NCBI GenBank assembly: GCA_903885855.1
Contig: CAISKG010000200.1
Span: 1 to 8,589, forward strand
Direction: 5' to 3'
Source of the DNA: an uncultured Planctomycetaceae bacterium
GTDB lineage: Bacteria > Planctomycetota > Planctomycetia > Pirellulales > UBA1268
Length of the DNA: 8,589 nucleotides
Shown: positions 1-8,150 of the stretch, piece by piece
How the letters are laid out: each line of letters starts with the position of its first letter
How positions within the stretch are numbered: the stretch's first letter is position 1
Translations under genes and position numbers: made by a program
The notes under the pieces: generated by a model
Told to the model about the DNA's origin: nothing
Databases searched by the model: none
What the model saw: the letters and a program-made list of their open reading frames with translations, nothing else

Positions 1-1
1 G

Positions 2-157
2 ATGTGGGCTTTCCCGGTGCGCACCGTGAGCCAGTCGGAGGGGGGCTTCGAGGGGGTGCACCAGTCGGTGGCCGTGATGCCCCGCTGGATCGTCGAGCCT
101 GACGGGGAGGGACGCTGGCGCGGCTTCGTGCGCGTCGCCTTCGCGCGCTATCCCTGA
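2..157 (+). CDS. C-terminal end of a GH57-type alpha-amylase / 4-alpha-glucanotransferase (partial, 5' end outside window)
   Basis: Only the last 51 codons and the TGA stop are inside the window, in the frame that starts at base 2; the ATG there is almost certainly an internal Met, because coding sequence should continue upstream. The readable segment contains FPVRTVSQSEGGFEGVHQS, which resembles the C-terminal beta-sandwich domain (DUF1926 type) of GH57 alpha-amylases and 4-alpha-glucanotransferases, where a P-x-x-T-V-S-x-S-E-x-G motif followed by Y/H-Q is typical. Those enzymes act on alpha-1,4-glucans in the cytoplasm (glycogen/starch turnover). The catalytic domain is not visible, so the exact activity is not established. 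Its last 10 bases overlap the 3' end of the converging bioD. Family call rests on one short motif read by eye. Confidence 0.6.
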   Translation: MWAFPVRTVSQSEGGFEGVHQSVAVMPRWIVEPDGEGRWRGFVRVAFARYP

Positions 158-858
158 CCGGCGCCGCCGCTGCGGCCGGCGAGCGCCGGCCAGTCGAGCG
201 CCGGCTGCGTCGTGCCGGCTCCGTGGGGGAGCAGCGCGACCGGCAGATCCCCGAGGCGGGCCTGCAACTCGGCGGCGCCGTCGGCGGCGATCCGCCGCGG
301 CGCGGTGGGGTCGGAGAGCAGGCGGCCGTCGTCCCCCACCGACTGCGACACCACCACCGCTGCCACCGGCAGCCCCCGCGCGGCGGCGGCGGCGCGGGCC
401 GCCAGGACGCGCCCCACGCAGCCCAGGCGGCCGCCGTCGACGATCACCGCGGGCAGTCCCAGGCGCAGGGCCAGATCGACGTTGAGGAGGTGCTCGGAGA
501 GGGGGGAGAAGAGGCCCCCCGCCCCTTCGACCACCACCACGTCGCTCGAGGACAGCCAGGGCGCGAGGCCCTCCTCGAGGAGCGTTTCGTCGACAACGCG
601 CCCCTCGAGTCGGGCCGCATGGTGGGGGGCCAGCGCCGCGCGGAAGCGCTGCGGGCAGACGACGCCGGGGTCGAGCCGCCTTCCAGCCGCCTCCCAGAGC
701 ACCCGGGCGTCGCCGTCGTGGGAGCCGGAGCCGCTGGCCACCGGCTTGTAGGCGCCGGGGGTGAGCCCGGCGTCGATCATCGCGCGGAGGATCGCGGCGG
801 CGAGGAAGGTCTTGCCGGCGTCGGTGTCGGTGCCGGTGATGAACAGGCCCCGGGGCAT
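148..858 (-). CDS. bioD: ATP-dependent dethiobiotin synthetase BioD
   Basis: Cytoplasmic enzyme of biotin synthesis that carboxylates 7,8-diaminopelargonate to dethiobiotin using CO2 and ATP. The 236-residue product is close to the usual 220-240. Visible motifs: P-loop GTDTDAGKT at residues 9-17, substrate-binding KPVASG at 38-43, an Asp-containing DGDAR near 48-52, RFRAALAPHHAARLEG near 71-86, and the hallmark VVVEGAGG at 108-115 with E111. The region that is often Asn-Asp (adenine recognition, ANDV in the E. coli enzyme) reads VVSQSVGD here (about 168-175), a divergence in the base-binding part. The ATG at 858-856 lies directly before the P-loop strand, so the start is secure; no clear Shine-Dalgarno precedes it. 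No other bio gene is in the window. It is divergent from feoA and its 3' end overlaps the upstream GH57-like gene. Confidence 0.95.
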   Translation of the reverse strand: MPRGLFITGTDTDAGKTFLAAAILRAMIDAGLTPGAYKPVASGSGSHDGDARVLWEAAGRRLDPGVVCPQRFRAALAPHHAARLEGRVVDETLLEEGLAPWLSSSDVVVVEGAGGLFSPLSEHLLNVDLALRLGLPAVIVDGGRLGCVGRVLAARAAAAARGLPVAAVVVSQSVGDDGRLLSDPTAPRRIAADGAAELQARLGDLPVALLPHGAGTTQPALDWPALAGRSGGAGQG

Positions 859-903
859 GGCAGGTGGGGGAGGGTTTTTTGGAGCCGATTCGGCCGGTTG
901 GAT

Positions 904-932
904 TTGCCACCGACCACGGACCGTTCTACACT
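904..932 (+). promoter_or_regulatory. Predicted sigma-70-type promoter of the feo operon
   Basis: TTGCCA at 904-909 (5 of 6 matches to the -35 consensus) and TACACT at 927-932 (4 of 6 to the -10) are separated by exactly 17 bp. Transcription would start near 939-941, leaving a leader of about 85 nt before feoA. The Fur-like palindrome begins just downstream of the -10. Prediction by eye; in a genome this GC-rich a pair this good is uncommon by chance. Confidence 0.6.
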
Positions 933-942
933 AGGGGTGGTT

Positions 943-959
943 TTGAGAATCATTCTCAA
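943..959. promoter_or_regulatory. Fur box (iron-responsive operator) of feoAB
   Basis: TTGAGAATCATTCTCAA is a perfect inverted repeat (8-1-8) and contains TGAGAATCATTCTCA, which matches the 7-1-7 Fur operator core TGATAATnATTATCA at all but one position per arm. It sits 10 bp after the predicted -10, at the expected transcription start, so Fe(II)-Fur bound here should block initiation or escape. The iron uptake genes immediately downstream support the assignment. It could in principle also affect the divergent bioD, whose start is about 85 bp away, but nothing shows this. Confidence 0.85.
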
Positions 960-999
960 CAAGCGGCCGCCGCCCTTTTCCCGGGAATCTTCCCGCTTG
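960..999 (+). repeat. Inverted repeat in the feoA leader
   Basis: CAAGCGG at 960-966 is complementary to CCGCTTG at 993-999, enclosing 26 nt. It starts directly after the Fur palindrome, inside the presumed 5' untranslated leader of feoA. A 7-bp stem with a large loop could form by chance in GC-rich DNA; no known riboswitch class was recognised. Confidence 0.3.
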
Positions 1000-1014
1000 G
1001 GGCAGGGTCGCCGT

Positions 1015-1020
1015 GGGAGG
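1015..1020 (+). promoter_or_regulatory. Ribosome binding site fixing the feoA start
   Basis: GGGAGG lies 5 nt before the GTG at 1026. It decides for that GTG over the far-upstream in-frame ATG at 864, which would add residues with no family resemblance and would begin before the predicted promoter. Confidence 0.6.
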
Positions 1021-1025
1021 TGGGT

Positions 1026-1271
1026 GTGACGAGCCTGCGAGAGATCGCCGTCGGCGCGACCGCCGAGGTGGCCCGCGTGTCGGGGAGTGATCCCACGAGC
1101 GAGCGGCTCCTCGAGATGGGATTCACCCCCGGCGTGCAGGTGCGCGTGGTGGGGGCGGCCCCCCTCGGCTGCCCGGTGGAGCTCGAACTCCGCGGCTACC
1201 GCCTTTCCATCCGCCGCGCCGACGCCGAGCGGATCGCCGTGCTTCCGGCCGTCGTGCGCCGGCCGCGGTAG
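1026..1271 (+). CDS. feoA: Ferrous iron transport protein A (FeoA, SH3-like)
   Basis: Small cytoplasmic SH3-fold protein that works with the FeoB iron transporter. The 81-residue product starting at GTG 1026 has the family size (about 75-85). Typical features are the opening TSLREIAVGATAEVARV, the ERLLEMGFTPGVQVRVV segment in the middle, and PVELELRGYRLSIRRADAERI near the end, which correspond to the usual L-x-x-MG-x-x-PG and G-x-x-x-x-x-R-x-x-x-A patterns. It is preceded by a promoter, a Fur box and a GGGAGG ribosome site, and feoB follows after 22 bp, so the two are presumably one transcript. An upstream in-frame ATG at 864 gives a longer reading frame but is rejected as a start. Confidence 0.93.
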   Translation: MTSLREIAVGATAEVARVSGSDPTSERLLEMGFTPGVQVRVVGAAPLGCPVELELRGYRLSIRRADAERIAVLPAVVRRPR

Positions 1272-1293
1272 GGCTCCGGCAGGCGACCCGGCC

Positions 1294-3405
<2,112 letters not shown>

Positions 3406-3430
3406 GCCCGCGCCGCGGAGTCCGCCGCCC

Positions 3431-3652
3431 GTGCCCGCCGACGACATCGCCGCGATCGCGATCGCCGTCGCCGCCGCGGCGTGGCTCGTGCGGGGCTGGA
3501 TGCGGAGCCTGACGGCGCCCCCCTGCGGGGCCGGCCGCGACGTGCCGGCGGGCGCCGACGGCTTCGTACCCCTCGACGGGCTCGCTCCCCCGCCACGCGG
3601 CCGCGATGGCTCCCGCCCCGCTTCCCCACCTTCTCCCCGTTCCCCCGGCTGA
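3431..3652 (+). CDS. Small single-helix membrane protein downstream of feoB (possible FeoB-associated accessory protein)
   Basis: A 73-codon frame with a GTG start 25 bp after the feoB stop. Residues about 5-22 (DIAAIAIAVAAAAWLVRG) form one hydrophobic helix, followed by the basic WMRSL and a PPCGAG segment with the only Cys; the rest is Pro/Arg/Gly-rich and looks disordered. This resembles in layout the FeoB-associated Cys-rich membrane proteins found after feoB in many bacteria (one helix, then a Cys cluster), but the cluster is reduced to one Cys, so the assignment is positional only. No clear Shine-Dalgarno is seen. It might be a chance frame in GC-rich DNA; the well-formed helix at the N-terminus argues for a real gene. 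Confidence 0.5.
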   Translation: MPADDIAAIAIAVAAAAWLVRGWMRSLTAPPCGAGRDVPAGADGFVPLDGLAPPPRGRDGSRPASPPSPRSPG

Positions 3653-3779
3653 CCGTCCGCCCCAGGGGCGCGGAACTGCCCTTCTGCCGCGCCGCCGCGC
3701 CTGCTACCGTCCCGCCCCGCTCCGGGCGTGTGCCTGCCCGGGGCGCCGGGCAAGTGACGCGGGATCGAGGGGGATCTCC
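3653..3779 (+). promoter_or_regulatory. Leader/promoter region of the glycan operon with alternative hairpins
   Basis: The 127 bp between the feo operon and the glycosyltransferase gene should hold the promoter of the next operon, unless it is read through from feo. A weak -10-like TACCGT lies at 3705-3710, without a convincing -35. Downstream, CCGGGC (3722-3727), GCCCGG (3736-3741) and CCGGGC (3746-3751) can form two mutually exclusive 6-bp hairpins. GAGGGGG at 3767-3773 is a ribosome site 6 nt before the ATG at 3780. No clear terminator for the feo operon is visible. Confidence 0.35.
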
Positions 3780-5057
3780 ATGCGGTGCGAGACGACGATG
3801 GTGGAGGGATCGGCCGCCGGCAACCGGCCGGCGAAGGGTGACGTGCGCCTCCTCGGCGGCCCCACGGGGGGCGGGCGCAGGCTCTCGGTGGCGCTGATGA
3901 CGCCCTGGGACCAGCAGTGCGGCAACGCCGAGTACGCCAAGCGCCTCGCGGCGGGGCTCGAGCGGTTCACCGACGTTCTCCCCTTCGACATGCGCAACTT
4001 CATCGACGTGGAGCGGCGCGTCTCGGTCGCCGAGCAGAACGCCTACTTCAACGACCTGATCCGCGCCGTCAACCGATCGCCCGCCGACCTGGTCCACATC
4101 CAGCACGAGTTCTGCTTCTTCGCCAAGCGCATCGGCCCCTCGAACCGCCGCTTCGCCGAGGTCATGCGGCGTCTCGACAAGCCGGTGGTGGTGAGCCTCC
4201 ACACCTGGCTCAAGAGCATGACGCGCCGCCAGCGCAACCGCCCCGCGTCGCAGTTCTGCGAGGGGGTGTTCCACCGCCTCCGGAACCGCCACTTCGTGGC
4301 GGCGCTGGAGCGTGCCGAGGCGATCGTGCTCCACAGCAAGGACACCCTCAAGTACTTCGTGGAGACCTTCCCGCGCCTCAAGAAGCGCGTGCACGTGATC
4401 CCGATCCCCATCGAAAGCGTGCCCCACGCCCACGTCGAGCCGGCGTTCGTGAAGCCGCCGCGCGACACCTGGCTGATGGTTCCGGGCTTCGTGAGCCGCT
4501 ACAAGGGACACGGCCACCTCCTCGCCACCCTCAAGCACCTCCCCGAGTCGTTCAAGATGGTGGTCGCCGGCGGCGTCCACCCCAAGGACAAGACCGGCGG
4601 CGACTACTGGATGGACATGATCCAGCAGGCCGACGCCTGGGGGCTGCAGTCGCGCGTGCTGTTCACCGGCTTCCTGGGCGATCCCGCCGAGCAGGCGGCC
4701 GTCCTCGCCCAGGCCGACGTGTTCGTCCTCCCCTACGACGAGGTGGGGCAGTCGGGCTCGGCGGTGCTCGCCGACGCCCTGTCGCACGACCGTCCGGTGC
4801 TCACCTCGCGGGCCCGGTCGATGTTCGTCTACCGGATGGACAAGGACACCGCCTTCTCGAGCATCGCCGTCGACGTCGGCGACGCGGAGACCTTCGCCGC
4901 CACGATCAAGCGCTGCGCCACCAACGAGCATCTCCACTACCCCGACACCCGCGAGCACCGCGCGGCGGCGCGCGAGCGCTTCTGCCTGGAGCGCACCCAG
5001 GCCGCCTACGAGCGCGTCTACCGGGGCGTGCTGTCGGGCGTGGCCCGGGCGGCCTGA
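3780..5057 (+). CDS. GT4-like (GT-B fold) glycosyltransferase
   Basis: Cytoplasmic enzyme that should transfer a sugar from a nucleotide donor to a glycan or lipid-linked acceptor; donor and acceptor are unknown. From ATG 3780 it is 425 residues. An N-terminal tail of about 34 residues precedes the first Rossmann strand LSVALMTPWDQQCGNAEYAK (35-54), whose Gly-Asn-Ala-Glu-Tyr resembles the G-x-(A/S)-x-Y acceptor loop of GT4 enzymes. The LVHIQHEF segment (104-111) and VVSLHTW (137-143) are also typical. The C-terminal domain begins with GFVSRYKGHGHLL (236-248), followed by FTGFLGD, VFVLPYDEVGQSGSAVLADA and RPV. The common E-x7-E donor motif is altered: aligned positions are Q324 and D332. The start is supported by GAGGGGG at 3767-3773. 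It is the first gene of a run of four same-strand genes. Confidence 0.85.
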   Translation: MRCETTMVEGSAAGNRPAKGDVRLLGGPTGGGRRLSVALMTPWDQQCGNAEYAKRLAAGLERFTDVLPFDMRNFIDVERRVSVAEQNAYFNDLIRAVNRSPADLVHIQHEFCFFAKRIGPSNRRFAEVMRRLDKPVVVSLHTWLKSMTRRQRNRPASQFCEGVFHRLRNRHFVAALERAEAIVLHSKDTLKYFVETFPRLKKRVHVIPIPIESVPHAHVEPAFVKPPRDTWLMVPGFVSRYKGHGHLLATLKHLPESFKMVVAGGVHPKDKTGGDYWMDMIQQADAWGLQSRVLFTGFLGDPAEQAAVLAQADVFVLPYDEVGQSGSAVLADALSHDRPVLTSRARSMFVYRMDKDTAFSSIAVDVGDAETFAATIKRCATNEHLHYPDTREHRAAARERFCLERTQAAYERVYRGVLSGVARAA

Positions 5058-5085
5058 TCCGATCCCCTTCCGCGAGCAATCCACG

Positions 5086-6084
5086 ATGGCCATCCACGTC
5101 ACCGGTGCCAGGGGCTTCCTGGGGAGCCACGTCGTCGAGGCGCTGCGGCGCCGGGGGGCCGCGGTGCGTGCCCTGGGCCGTCGCGACGGCGACCTGCTCG
5201 ATCCGGCCGTGGCCGATCGGCTCCTCGCCGACGCCGACACGATCGTCCACCTCGCCGCCGACGTCGGCGGCGTGGGATACCTGCGCAGCCGCGCCGGCCG
5301 GGCCTTCCACGACAACTTCCGCCTCGGCCTGAACGTCATCCGCGCCGCCTGCCGCGGCCGGGCGCGGCGCGTGGTGCTCGCCGGCACGCCCTGCGCCTAC
5401 TCCGGCGACGTGCCGCTGCCGCTGGAGGAGGGGGCGCTGGTGGAGGGCGTGCCGTCGGGCGACACCGGCAGCTACGGCTACGCCAAGCTCGCCGCATCGC
5501 TGGCGGCCGACACGATCCTGGGGATGGCCGGCCGCGACACCGTGACGGTGATCCCGGCCAACCTCTACGGCCCCGGCGACGCCTTCGACGCCGACCGCGG
5601 CCACGTCGTGGCGGCGCTGGTGCGCAAGGCGCTCCTCGCGGCGGCCGACGGGCAGGCCACGTTCGACGTCTGGGGCGACGGCAACGCCACCCGCGACTTC
5701 GTCTACGTCGGCGACGTCGCCGACGCCATCGCCTCGATCACCGTCGCCGCCGATCCCTTCGGCGGCGCGGCCTTCAATCTCGCCAGCGGCCGCGAGACGA
5801 GCATCCGCGAGATCGCCGAGGCGGTGGCGCGGGCCGTGGGCGGCGGCATCCGCCCGCGTTTCCTCCCCGACAAGCCGGTGGGCTACCAGCGGCGTGTGAT
5901 GAGCATCGATCGTGCCGCGGCGACCTTCGGCTACCGCCCCGCCACCTCGCTCGACGAGGGGCTCGCGCGGACGGTGGCCTGGCTGCGTGCCAGGGGGGAG
6001 GTCGCCGCCTGGCGCGGCCAGGCGGGCGCCGCCGGCGTGCCACAGGCCCCATCCCGCGACCGGGACTTCGCCCGGGCCGCCTGA
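5086..6084 (+). CDS. NAD(P)-dependent extended SDR, GDP-L-fucose synthase-like epimerase/reductase
   Basis: Nucleotide-sugar modifying enzyme of 332 residues. The NAD(P)-binding TGARGFLGS loop is at 6-14, the conserved HLAADVGGVG at 55-64, and the Y-x-x-x-K pair is Y130/K134. Compared with E. coli GDP-fucose synthase (as I recall its catalytic residues S107, C109, Y136, K140, H179), this protein has T101, C103, Y130, K134 and H173, all at the same offset of 6. Thus both the reductase triad and the Cys/His pair used for 3,5-epimerisation appear present, pointing to a GDP-4-keto-6-deoxymannose (or related) 3,5-epimerase/4-reductase over a plain 4-epimerase. NLYGPGDAF (159-167), TRDFVYVGD (202-210) and the FGYRPATSLDEGL end are family-typical. 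No GDP-mannose dehydratase is in the window. It starts 28 bp after the glycosyltransferase; the last 30 residues are a low-complexity tail. Confidence 0.85.
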   Translation: MAIHVTGARGFLGSHVVEALRRRGAAVRALGRRDGDLLDPAVADRLLADADTIVHLAADVGGVGYLRSRAGRAFHDNFRLGLNVIRAACRGRARRVVLAGTPCAYSGDVPLPLEEGALVEGVPSGDTGSYGYAKLAASLAADTILGMAGRDTVTVIPANLYGPGDAFDADRGHVVAALVRKALLAAADGQATFDVWGDGNATRDFVYVGDVADAIASITVAADPFGGAAFNLASGRETSIREIAEAVARAVGGGIRPRFLPDKPVGYQRRVMSIDRAAATFGYRPATSLDEGLARTVAWLRARGEVAAWRGQAGAAGVPQAPSRDRDFARAA

Positions 6085-6117
6085 ATCCCCTTTCCCGCTC
6101 CGTTTCCGACGCCCTCC

Positions 6118-6122
6118 AGGAG
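6118..6122 (+). promoter_or_regulatory. Shine-Dalgarno site of the methyltransferase gene
   Basis: AGGAG 7 nt before the ATG at 6130; the cleanest ribosome site in the window and it fixes this start. Confidence 0.7.
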
Positions 6123-6129
6123 TTGTGCC

Positions 6130-6963
6130 ATGTCGACCGCCGTCGCCCCCACGGCCGCCCCCGCCGACGCCGCGGCCGTGCCGCTGTCCGGCCCGGAGGG
6201 GCGCAAGGCCTTCGTGAAGAGCCATCTGCCGATCTCCGGCCGCGGCCTGGAGATCGCCCCCTACTTCAATCCCCTCGTCGACCGCGCGCAGCACGACGTC
6301 TTCTACGTCGACTGCATCGACAACGACGAGATCCTGCGCAAGGCCGCCGACAATCCCGGTGCCACGGGGCGCACGATCCCGCGCGTCGACGCGGTGTGGG
6401 TGCCGGGCAAGCGCCTCGCGGCGTGCGTGAAGGGGCGGAAGTTCTCCTACGCCGTCGCCTCGCACGTCCTGGAGCACGTCCCCAATCCGCTCGGCTGGCT
6501 GGAGGAGATCCTGGAGTGCGTCGAGGTGGGGGGCCGCGTGGCGATCCTCCTCCCCACGCGCACCCAGACGATGGACTACTACCGCACCACCACCACCTTC
6601 GGGCAGATCGTCGGCTGGTCGATCGAGAAGCCCGCCGTGCCCACCCCCACGCAGGTGATGGACTTCCTCTCGCAGTCGTTCTTCCACCAGGGGGAGCGCC
6701 TCGTCGAGGGGCAGATGCCCCCCTACACCGAGGCCCGCCGCCACTACTCCGACTCCGACGCGGTGGGATACGCCAACTTCGTCTGGAAGACGAAGCACTA
6801 CCTCGACGTCCACTGCAGCGTCTGGACCCCCGAGTCCTTCACCGAGGTCTTCGGCCGGCTGCACGACGCGGGCCTGCTCCCCTGCCGGGTGATCGGGCCG
6901 TTCACCGGATTCCCCGGGGCCACCGACGCGGAGTTCCTCGCCTACCTCGAGAAGGTTGCCTGA
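6130..6963 (+). CDS. Class I SAM-dependent methyltransferase (glycan-cluster type)
   Basis: Predicted cytoplasmic methyltransferase of 277 residues. After an Ala/Pro-rich N-terminal tail (1-20), the SAM-binding first strand and loop reads GRGLEIAPYFNPLV (37-50), a degenerate form of the G-x-E-x-G loop. YVDCID (59-64) carries the acidic residue at the end of the second strand (D61), and FSYAVASHVLEHVPNP (105-120) is the usual motif before helix D, followed by GGRVAILLPTRTQ (134-146). The C-terminal VWTPESFTEVFGRL (231-244) is common in methyltransferases found beside glycosyltransferases. It lies 45 bp after the SDR gene and 22 bp before the sulfotransferase, so it probably methylates the same glycan or its sugar precursor. 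Acceptor unknown; methyltransferase fold is well supported, substrate is inference from context. Confidence 0.8.
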   Translation: MSTAVAPTAAPADAAAVPLSGPEGRKAFVKSHLPISGRGLEIAPYFNPLVDRAQHDVFYVDCIDNDEILRKAADNPGATGRTIPRVDAVWVPGKRLAACVKGRKFSYAVASHVLEHVPNPLGWLEEILECVEVGGRVAILLPTRTQTMDYYRTTTTFGQIVGWSIEKPAVPTPTQVMDFLSQSFFHQGERLVEGQMPPYTEARRHYSDSDAVGYANFVWKTKHYLDVHCSVWTPESFTEVFGRLHDAGLLPCRVIGPFTGFPGATDAEFLAYLEKVA

Positions 6964-6985
6964 TCGGCCGCCGGCGCCATCCGCC

Positions 6986-8083
6986 ATGTCCGAGCTGCCC
7001 ATCGTCCTTCACGTCGGCGCGCCGAAGGCGGGGTCGTCGGCGCTGCAGCACGAGCTCACGTGGCGGCCGCGGCGGCCGCTCGTCGACCGGCCGGGGGTGT
7101 GCTGCGAATACGTGGCGATCGACGCCTCGGGCACGCTCCTGCGCGGCGACGCGCTCGAGGGCTTCGCCGCCCTGTTCGCCGCGCGCTACTGCATGAGCGC
7201 GGGGCTCGACGATCTCGCGCGGCTCGATCCGGCCCGGCTCCGCGCGGCGGCCGGCGAGCTGGCGGCCCTGCGCGCCGCGGGCACGATCCCCGTGCTGAGC
7301 TACGAGCTGTGGCTCCACGCCGGCCGGGAGTCGATCGACCGCTTCACCTCCCTGTTGGGAGCGCCGCTGCGCGTGGTGGCCTACCTGCGCGACCCGGTCT
7401 CCTGGCTCAGGTCGCTCTACTGGCAGCGGCGCGGCCCGCTCGAGGGCCCCAGGGACGCGTGGATCGCGGAGCACGCCGCGGAGTGCCGCTGGAGCGATCA
7501 CCTCGCGCGCTGGCGGGCCGCCCCCGGCGTGGAGCGCGTCGACGTCCGCCTCGCCGACCGCTCCGTGCCGAGCGACTTCGCCGCCCTCCTCGGCTTCGAG
7601 CCCGACTCCACCGACGCCCTGGTCAATCCCGGCGTGAGCGGCGAGTTCGCCCGGTTTCTCGAGCGGCATCGGGTGGGGCCGGCGCTGCACGTCTCGGAGG
7701 CGAAGTTCGCCTGGAGCCGCTGGACGGCCGCCGCGGGCGTGGCCGACGACTTCGATCCCACGCCGGCGGTCTTCGACGCCGCCGAGCTCGCGGCGATCCT
7801 GGCCGCCACCGACGGCGCCACATCGGCGCTGCTCGGACAGTGCGACGCGGCGACCGCCGCGCGGATCCGTGCCGACGCGCGCTGGTGGTCGGCCGACCCG
7901 GCCCTCCACGCGGGGCCCCCGCCGCGGCGGCCACCGTCGGCGCCGGTGGAGGAGGCCGATCGGCTCCTCGAGGCGGCGCTCATGGCCCTGGTGGCCGCCG
8001 ACGGCGCGTGGCGCGCCGAGGAGCGGCGCCGGCGCCTGGCCGAGGCGCGGCTCGAGGAATGCCGGGCCCGGCCGGCGGCATAA
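6986..8083 (+). CDS. PAPS-dependent sulfotransferase-family protein
   Basis: A 365-residue protein likely to transfer sulfate from PAPS to a carbohydrate hydroxyl. The N-terminal LHVGAPKAGSSALQ (8-21) is the 5'-phosphosulfate loop (family form H-x-G-x-P-K-x-G-T/S-T/S-x-L-Q). VLSYELWL (103-110) follows, and VVAYLRDPVSWLRSLYWQ (130-147) is the 3'-phosphate motif with R135 and S143. The C-terminal third is less recognisable: a Pro-rich spacer (about 309-321), then a charged Arg/Glu/Ala helix (322-362) that may be coiled coil. ATG 6986 was chosen; a TTG at 6956 would overlap the preceding gene and add unrelated residues. No Shine-Dalgarno is visible, consistent with coupling to the methyltransferase 22 bp upstream. 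Last gene of the operon: its TAA stop merges with the A-run of the opposite-strand terminator. Confidence 0.85.
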   Translation: MSELPIVLHVGAPKAGSSALQHELTWRPRRPLVDRPGVCCEYVAIDASGTLLRGDALEGFAALFAARYCMSAGLDDLARLDPARLRAAAGELAALRAAGTIPVLSYELWLHAGRESIDRFTSLLGAPLRVVAYLRDPVSWLRSLYWQRRGPLEGPRDAWIAEHAAECRWSDHLARWRAAPGVERVDVRLADRSVPSDFAALLGFEPDSTDALVNPGVSGEFARFLERHRVGPALHVSEAKFAWSRWTAAAGVADDFDPTPAVFDAAELAAILAATDGATSALLGQCDAATAARIRADARWWSADPALHAGPPPRRPPSAPVEEADRLLEAALMALVAADGAWRAEERRRRLAEARLEECRARPAA

Positions 8084-8114
8084 AAAAACCGGGGCGCCCC
8101 GAAGGGCGCCCCGG
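8082..8114 (-). terminator. Rho-independent terminator of the minus-strand groEL remnant
   Basis: Read on the minus strand: CCGGGGCGCCC, loop TTCG, GGGCGCCCCGG (perfect 11-bp stem, 8114 to 8089), then seven T (8088-8082). This is a textbook intrinsic terminator with a stable UUCG tetraloop, 36 bp after the GroEL stop codon. The T-run is the complement of the A-run in and after the sulfotransferase TAA, so the two convergent genes abut on it. On the plus strand the hairpin lacks a T-run and would be at best weak. Confidence 0.9.
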
Positions 8115-8150
8115 CCGTGTCTGCGACGACGTGCCCCGTGGGGCGGTCGA

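Noticed and set aside
864..1025. Upstream extension of feoA from an in-frame ATG at 864
   Set aside because: It would start before the predicted promoter, run through the Fur box and add residues without FeoA similarity; GTG 1026 has a well-placed GGGAGG.
6956..6985. TTG start for the sulfotransferase overlapping the methyltransferase stop
   Set aside because: Adds ten residues without family similarity; ATG 6986 lies just before the first conserved strand.
4906..7002. Long minus-strand open frame opposite the SDR and methyltransferase genes
   Set aside because: Same GC-driven artefact; it covers two plus-strand genes with clear motifs and has none of its own.
8089..8114. The hairpin as a plus-strand terminator of the glycan operon
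   Set aside because: No T-run follows it on the plus strand; the T-run is on the minus-strand side, so it serves the groEL remnant.
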